This document shows, piece by piece, positions 60,160 through 64,000 of a stretch of DNA of 64,000 nt. The first letter of the stretch is position 1, and each line of letters opens with the position of its first letter. The stretch is taken from the NCBI RefSeq assembly GCF_018618755.1, contig NZ_JACSMR010000003.1, positions 62,001 through 126,000 on the forward strand, written 5' to 3'. The notes under the pieces are model-generated. The model searched no databases. It worked only from the letters and a program-made list of their open reading frames with translations, and was not told where the DNA came from. Source of the stretch: Exiguobacterium sp. s193. Lineage in GTDB: Bacteria; Bacillota; Bacilli; Exiguobacteriales; Exiguobacteriaceae. The position numbers and the translations under genes are program-made.

Positions 60160-61318
60160 AGTGATCCGGAAGCGGCTGACACTTTTATTCAGTGGGACCT
60201 TTTTACTGTTATTGATCCTCATACTCGTTGGTGTCTATTTTACGACGGCACGGTTACTCGACCAGACAGAGCTCAATCAATTAAAAAACATCTCGAACCG
60301 TGACGTCTTCGAACGAATCGAACATGGTGAAGATCGCTTGACGCCTAACCCGATTTATTTTCAAGTGCTGGACGAAACGGGCGAAGAACAGTATTCGAAC
60401 CTTCCGGATGATGTAAAAGAAGAAACCGTTCAGCGTTTCGTATCCTCCGCTCAAGAAACTGAAAAAGTGACCGTCGAAGACCACCATTTTTTATTGTATC
60501 AACGCAATACGAAGGAAGGCTCCATCGTGCTTCTAAAAGAAACTTCTGCTACACGTGATACACTTCAACGATTAATCGCCATCCTATCTGGCATCGCCGT
60601 CTTGTCGACGTTAGTTTTGATGGGCGTCAGTTACGTTCTCGCCGGTCGAGCCGTCCAGCCCGTCCAACAAGCTTTCGACCGGCAACGTCGTTTCACGTCG
60701 GATGCCTCACATGAATTACGAACACCACTGACGATTCTGTATAGTGGCATCGAGTTACTTGAATCCGAACCACTCAGTCGTGAAGGCCAAACGATTCTTG
60801 CCGATTTAAAAGCCGAAACGACTTCGATGCAATTGCTCGTCGCGGACTTGCTGTTGCTTGCCCGCGGGGGGCAATCCGTCACCCTGCAATCTGTTGATTT
60901 CAGTGCACTTGTCTCAAAGACCGCTGAACGGTTCGCCCATACACTACCCAATCGGACACTACGAATCGAAATCGAGTCGAACCTATCAATTAAAGGTGAT
61001 ACTAACCAATTGACGCGCTTATTAATGGTCTTTTTAGAGAATGCTTCTGTCTACAGTGATGGCGCAATCGAGGTCCGCTTGTTAAAAGCACCTGGCGAAG
61101 TTCAGCTGACAATCGCTGATGAGGGAATCGGTATCCCGAAAAGTGATCAGTCCAAAATCTTCGAACGCTTCTATCGCGGGGACCATGCTCGCCACGGAAC
61201 CGGGACAGGTCTCGGTCTCGCGATTGCCAGCTCAATCGCTGATGCTCATGGTGCAAAGATTGAGCTGGATTCGGCACTAAATGAAGGAACGCGCTTTACA
61301 ATTCATTTCCCACATTAA
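60152..61318 (+). CDS. Sensor histidine kinase of the redox locus
   Basis: The 388-residue kinase has two helices (about residues 10-35 and 150-172) around a short 115-residue external sensor. HisKA (SDASHELRTPLTILYSGIELL) and an ATPase domain (VFLENASVYSD, DEGIGIP, GTGTGLGLAIA) follow. The link between helix 2 and HisKA is short, so a full HAMP domain is doubtful. It partners the overlapping response regulator. The input may be redox or metal related, judged only from neighbours. Confidence 0.85.
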   Translation: MLEVIRKRLTLLFSGTFLLLLILILVGVYFTTARLLDQTELNQLKNISNRDVFERIEHGEDRLTPNPIYFQVLDETGEEQYSNLPDDVKEETVQRFVSSAQETEKVTVEDHHFLLYQRNTKEGSIVLLKETSATRDTLQRLIAILSGIAVLSTLVLMGVSYVLAGRAVQPVQQAFDRQRRFTSDASHELRTPLTILYSGIELLESEPLSREGQTILADLKAETTSMQLLVADLLLLARGGQSVTLQSVDFSALVSKTAERFAHTLPNRTLRIEIESNLSIKGDTNQLTRLLMVFLENASVYSDGAIEVRLLKAPGEVQLTIADEGIGIPKSDQSKIFERFYRGDHARHGTGTGLGLAIASSIADAHGAKIELDSALNEGTRFTIHFPH

Positions 61319-61324
61319 CAAAAA

Positions 61325-61342
61325 CCGTCAGCTAACTATCAG
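61325..61342 (+). promoter_or_regulatory. Proposed response-regulator motif upstream of the DUF2231 gene
   Basis: CCGTCAGCTAACTATCAG matches the motif at 59420-59437 in the same orientation relative to its gene. Ten bp downstream lies TAAGGT, a poor -10 box, which would need activation. CTATCaGATAG (61336-61346) also makes it partly palindromic. Confidence 0.5.
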
Positions 61343-61397
61343 ATAGCGAGGGTAAGGTAAGGGTAGTTGCATAGTCCATACTTTAGGAGGGTTTCAT

Positions 61398-61805
61398 ATG
61401 ATTGCTGGTGTCCCGCTTCACCCGTTACTTGTCCATGCGCCAATCGGTCTCTTACTCTTTGCTACGCTGTTATTACTGTTTAGTTTAAAATGGGTCCAAC
61501 TCAAATTATTTGCCTTGATTACCTTATTTGTCGGTCTCCTCGCGGGAGTCGCCGCTTACCTGTCGGGCGATGAAACAAAGGATTATGCGCGTTCGACCTT
61601 GAATGCGAGTCACGCGGCAATTGAGAACCATGAGAGTTTTGCTTTATTCAGCCTGATTGCTTTCGGTATTGCTTTCGTACTCCTGCTGCTCGGTTACCGG
61701 TCGAATAAAAAATTGATGGTGATTCTCAGCCTGGTCGTCGCTGTGATTGGTAGTGGGTTACTTGCTTATGCCGGTCACCTTGGTGGACAGATGGTCTATA
61801 AATAA
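61398..61805 (+). CDS. DUF2231 membrane protein
   Basis: A 135-residue protein of four helices. The conserved start GVPLHPLLVHAPIGLLLFA has the paired His of DUF2231, and another His occurs in ASHAAIENHESFAL; the family is suspected to bind haem. TAGGAGGG precedes ATG 61398. It lies 80 bp after the kinase gene and carries the shared motif upstream, so it is probably a target of that system. Confidence 0.8.
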   Translation: MIAGVPLHPLLVHAPIGLLLFATLLLLFSLKWVQLKLFALITLFVGLLAGVAAYLSGDETKDYARSTLNASHAAIENHESFALFSLIAFGIAFVLLLLGYRSNKKLMVILSLVVAVIGSGLLAYAGHLGGQMVYK

Positions 61806-61835
61806 CACAGACCCGTAAAGCGCCTCTTCAACGAT

Positions 61836-61876
61836 AAAAAATCCCGTTTCCGATGAATGGAAACGGGATTTTTTTA
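61836..61876. terminator. Bidirectional terminator
   Basis: AAAATCCCGTTTCC / GGAAACGGGATTTTT stem between convergent genes. Confidence 0.9.
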
Positions 61877-61904
61877 GATTGATGACACATCATACGCATT
61901 CCAT

Positions 61905-63137
61905 TTACTTACGGTGCGCTCGCCCGGGGCGACGATTATTCGAACGACGTGTATTACCACGTCCTTCAGCTGGTGCTTTTGTCCCTTTACTTTGGTCATG
62001 CTGCGCCCGAATCATCTCATCTGATAACTCGACGACGATTGGAGTGACTTCGACACCAAGCTCACGCTCCATGTCACGGAAGCTCCGCCCATCTTTCGGT
62101 GTAACGATTGAGATGGCGACGCCGTCGTTTCCAGCACGCCCCGTCCGGCCAATCCGGTGAACATAACTTTCCGCATCGTCCGGTAAGTCATAGTTGAAGA
62201 CGTGTGTGACACCTGTGACATCTAGTCCACGTGACGCAACATCGGTTGCAATCAAGAATGGTGTTTTCCCTTGATAGAACTTCGACATCGCCTTTTCACG
62301 TTTTCCTTGCGTCAATCCACCGTGTAACTCGTCCGTCGGATAACCTTGCATTTGTAGTTCTTCGTTCAATTTTGTCACGCGGCGCTGTGTCCGGCAGAAG
62401 ATGATTGCTGCATAAGGGCGCATTTCATCAAGCATCGTCCGAAGCGTCGCTTGTTTGCGACGGTCTGTCGTCTCGACGACGAATTGTTCGATGGCATCGA
62501 CCGTCACCTTTTCAGCTTCGACCTGAACTTCGATCGGGTCACGCAGATACGTTTTCGCGAGCTGCTCGACTTTTGGTGGCATCGTCGCTGATAACATGAC
62601 GAATTGACGATCGACCGGTGCTGCCGCGATGATATCCTCGATTTCCGGTAGAAAACCGATTTGAAGCATTTGATCGGCTTCATCCAAGACGAGTGTCTTT
62701 AGCGCGCTCAAATCGAGTGTTCCCCGACCGACGTGATCTAAAATCCGGCCCGGTGTCCCGATGATGATTTGTGGCATCCGCCCGAGACGTTGAATTTGTT
62801 TGAAGACATCTTGTCCGCCGTATACAGCCAGCGCACGGATATCTTCCATGTTTCGGATTAACTTGTGTGTTTCGTCTGCAATCTGACGCGCGAGTTCACG
62901 TGTCGGTGCGACGATCAATGCTTGGACCGTTTTGCTTTCTAAATCGATTTGTTCGAGAATCGGCAAGAGGAACGCAAGTGTCTTCCCTGTACCGGTCTGC
63001 GCTTTTCCTATTAAATCACGACCGGCGAGCAAATGCGGAATCGCCTGCTCCTGAATCGGCGTTGGTTGTTTGATGCCTTGTTTTTGTAATTTCTTGACCC
63101 ATTGTTCTTGAATGTGTAGTGCTTCAAATGTTGACAT
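61905..63137 (-). CDS. DEAD-box ATP-dependent RNA helicase
   Basis: The 410-residue helicase has the full motif set: Q motif (GIKQPTPIQEQAIP), I (AQTGTGKT), Ia (APTRELA), DEAD (VLDEADQM), SAT, and HRIGRTGRAG in domain 2. The short Arg/Asn-rich C-terminal tail (NTRRSNNRRPGRAHRK) places it with small RhlE/CshB-type enzymes that unwind RNA in ribosome assembly or decay, often in the cold. AGGAGG precedes the ATG; DnaA boxes lie directly upstream. Confidence 0.9.
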   Translation of the reverse strand: MSTFEALHIQEQWVKKLQKQGIKQPTPIQEQAIPHLLAGRDLIGKAQTGTGKTLAFLLPILEQIDLESKTVQALIVAPTRELARQIADETHKLIRNMEDIRALAVYGGQDVFKQIQRLGRMPQIIIGTPGRILDHVGRGTLDLSALKTLVLDEADQMLQIGFLPEIEDIIAAAPVDRQFVMLSATMPPKVEQLAKTYLRDPIEVQVEAEKVTVDAIEQFVVETTDRRKQATLRTMLDEMRPYAAIIFCRTQRRVTKLNEELQMQGYPTDELHGGLTQGKREKAMSKFYQGKTPFLIATDVASRGLDVTGVTHVFNYDLPDDAESYVHRIGRTGRAGNDGVAISIVTPKDGRSFRDMERELGVEVTPIVVELSDEMIRAQHDQSKGTKAPAEGRGNTRRSNNRRPGRAHRK

Positions 63138-63153
63138 AGTATCCTCCTAAAAA

Positions 63154-63213
63154 TTATCCACAGAAAAAAGCTGTGGATAACCTGCTTCGAATCGACAAAA
63201 ACAGTTATCCACA
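63154..63213. promoter_or_regulatory. Cluster of three perfect DnaA boxes
   Basis: TTATCCACA at 63154-63162 (+), 63172-63180 (-) and 63205-63213 (+). The first two also form the inverted repeat TTATCCACAG-N7-CTGTGGATAA. They lie between the DUF3817 gene and the helicase gene start, where the helicase promoter should be. Confidence 0.85.
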
Positions 63214-63239
63214 GCCGTGCTTTTTCTAGTATACACAAT

Positions 63240-63539
63240 TTACGCGTTTGTTGCTTCCTGTTTTAACTTTCGATCGAGTACAAATGTCCCGAACGGAATG
63301 AACGAAGCGATAAAGGCGATCCCTGCTTTGACAAACGACCAGCGGTATTTAAATTTAACGACGGCAAGCCATAACGCATACATGACGAACAAAACACCGT
63401 GCATGGCCCCGACGACGGAAACCGCTTCCGGAACACCTGCCATATACTTTAACGGCATGGCAATCAACAGTAAGACTAAAAATGAAATACCTTCTAAAAT
63501 CGCAATCAATCGAAATTGACCTAACGTAGTTCCTAACAT
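63240..63539 (-). CDS. DUF3817 membrane protein (YdzA-like)
   Basis: A 99-residue protein of three helices with the DUF3817 pattern: RLIAILEGISFLVLLLIAMPLKY, VGAMHGVLFVMYALWL and FVKAGIAFIASFIPFGTFVLD. Function unknown; the family is widespread in Bacilli and Actinobacteria. AAAGGAG precedes the ATG. It is a single gene upstream of the DnaA box cluster. Confidence 0.85.
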   Translation of the reverse strand: MLGTTLGQFRLIAILEGISFLVLLLIAMPLKYMAGVPEAVSVVGAMHGVLFVMYALWLAVVKFKYRWSFVKAGIAFIASFIPFGTFVLDRKLKQEATNA

Positions 63540-63616
63540 CCCGTCACTCCTTTTTCCTGGTTCCTGTCTTTAGTATACGGGACGTCCGTCAGTCTGTGAC
63601 CTGTGTCACAGGATTG

Positions 63617-64000
63617 TCAGATTTCAAGAGGGCGAAGACGGGCTTCGATTTCTTGCCGTTTTGGTTCAAGGAACGGCGGTAAAGCCAGCGTCTCTCCGAG
63701 TGTTTCAACTGATTCATCGGTTGCGAATCCCGGCGTATCCGTCGATAACTCAAACAGAATATGGTTCGGTTCCCGGAAGTAGAGCGCTTGGAAATAATGT
63801 CGGTCAACTTTTCCCGAGTTCGGTAAGCGGTATTGATTTAAACGCTCGACCCACAAATCGTACTCGGCACTGTTCGGAACACGGAACGCAACGTGATGAA
63901 CACCGCCACGACCTAATCGTTCGCGGTCGAGATCCGGCCGCGCTTCGAGATGCACTTCGGCTCCGATGCCACCTTGACCCGTCGAATAAACTTCGATGTC
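63617..64000 (-). CDS. VOC-family ring-cleaving dioxygenase, C-terminal part (MhqO/MhqA-like)
   Basis: The frame stays open to the window edge, so the N-terminal part is missing; 127 residues remain. GRGGVHHVAFRVPN carries a metal-binding His and HILFELSTDTPGFATDES the metal-binding Glu of the second glyoxalase-type half. This form is shared by hydroquinone-specific extradiol dioxygenases of Bacilli, which detoxify quinones. An in-frame GTG at 63955 is not the start because conserved sequence (VYSTGQGGIGAEVHLEARPD) precedes and spans it. Confidence 0.8.
   Translation of the reverse strand, partial: DIEVYSTGQGGIGAEVHLEARPDLDRERLGRGGVHHVAFRVPNSAEYDLWVERLNQYRLPNSGKVDRHYFQALYFREPNHILFELSTDTPGFATDESVETLGETLALPPFLEPKRQEIEARLRPLEI

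Overview
The window looks like a piece of a low-to-mid GC Bacillota (class Bacilli) chromosome, most likely Exiguobacterium. This is inferred from gene content and style: strong AAGGAGG ribosome sites, B. subtilis-type gene pairs (adeR-ald, yojF-bshB2, pit with its DUF47 partner, queCDEF behind a preQ1 riboswitch), many compact T-tailed terminators, and no lipopolysaccharide or outer-membrane genes. No rRNA, tRNA, CRISPR array, transposase or prophage gene was recognised. A near-consensus parS site (31794-31809) and a cluster of three perfect DnaA boxes (63154-63213) suggest the origin-proximal part of the chromosome.

Layout. 1-6.3 kb: end of a sodium/solute symporter, a TauE/SafE exporter, the first copy of a structured repeat, adeR-ald, a CTP-dependent lipid-kinase-like protein, a DUF1836 regulator. 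6.4-11.7 kb: a tubby-like hypothetical protein, a membrane-tethered Mrr nuclease, and a multi-PAS histidine kinase translationally coupled to two NAD(P)-binding reductases. 11.8-15.2 kb: KtrB/TrkH, a 79-aa protein, motA-motB. 15.2-15.7 kb: second repeat locus. 15.8-21.6 kb (minus): DUF1499 / flavin disulfide oxidoreductase / DUF420 operon, and a lipoprotein / response regulator / histidine kinase operon. 21.7-27.7 kb: HAD phosphatase, ung, tagA-like transferase, azoreductase with MarR regulator, LacI operon, NlpC/P60 hydrolase. 27.9-33.3 kb (minus): SwrC-like RND pump with TetR regulator, parS, proC, CBS-ACT protein. 33.7-37.4 kb: phosphate uptake, pdxK, yojF-bshB2. 37.6-39.9 kb: queuosine precursor operon. 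40.0-46.6 kb: two PTS IIBC permeases; the second starts a sucrose-type operon with RAT antiterminator control. 46.7-55.2 kb: hydrolase, purine-type permease, POT peptide transporter, a glutathionylspermidine-synthase-like operon, ABC-F protein. 55.3-56.6 kb: large tandem repeat arrays. 56.8-64 kb: hydrolase, a redox/flavin locus with its own two-component system, DEAD-box helicase, DUF3817, partial VOC dioxygenase.

Most notable. (1) A family of strongly folded intergenic repeats at three loci (1.7, 15.3 and 55.3-56.6 kb). Paired arms change on both sides between copies, keeping the pairing, which points to a structured RNA or a folded DNA element. (2) A redox locus (57.6-61.8 kb) in which an 18-bp motif occurs both in the divergent promoter region of the flavin operon and its two-component system and upstream of a DUF2231 membrane gene, so a regulon can be proposed. 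(3) A sacT/licT-type antiterminator gene that seems to begin with CTG. (4) A PAS kinase co-translated with two reductases and no response regulator.
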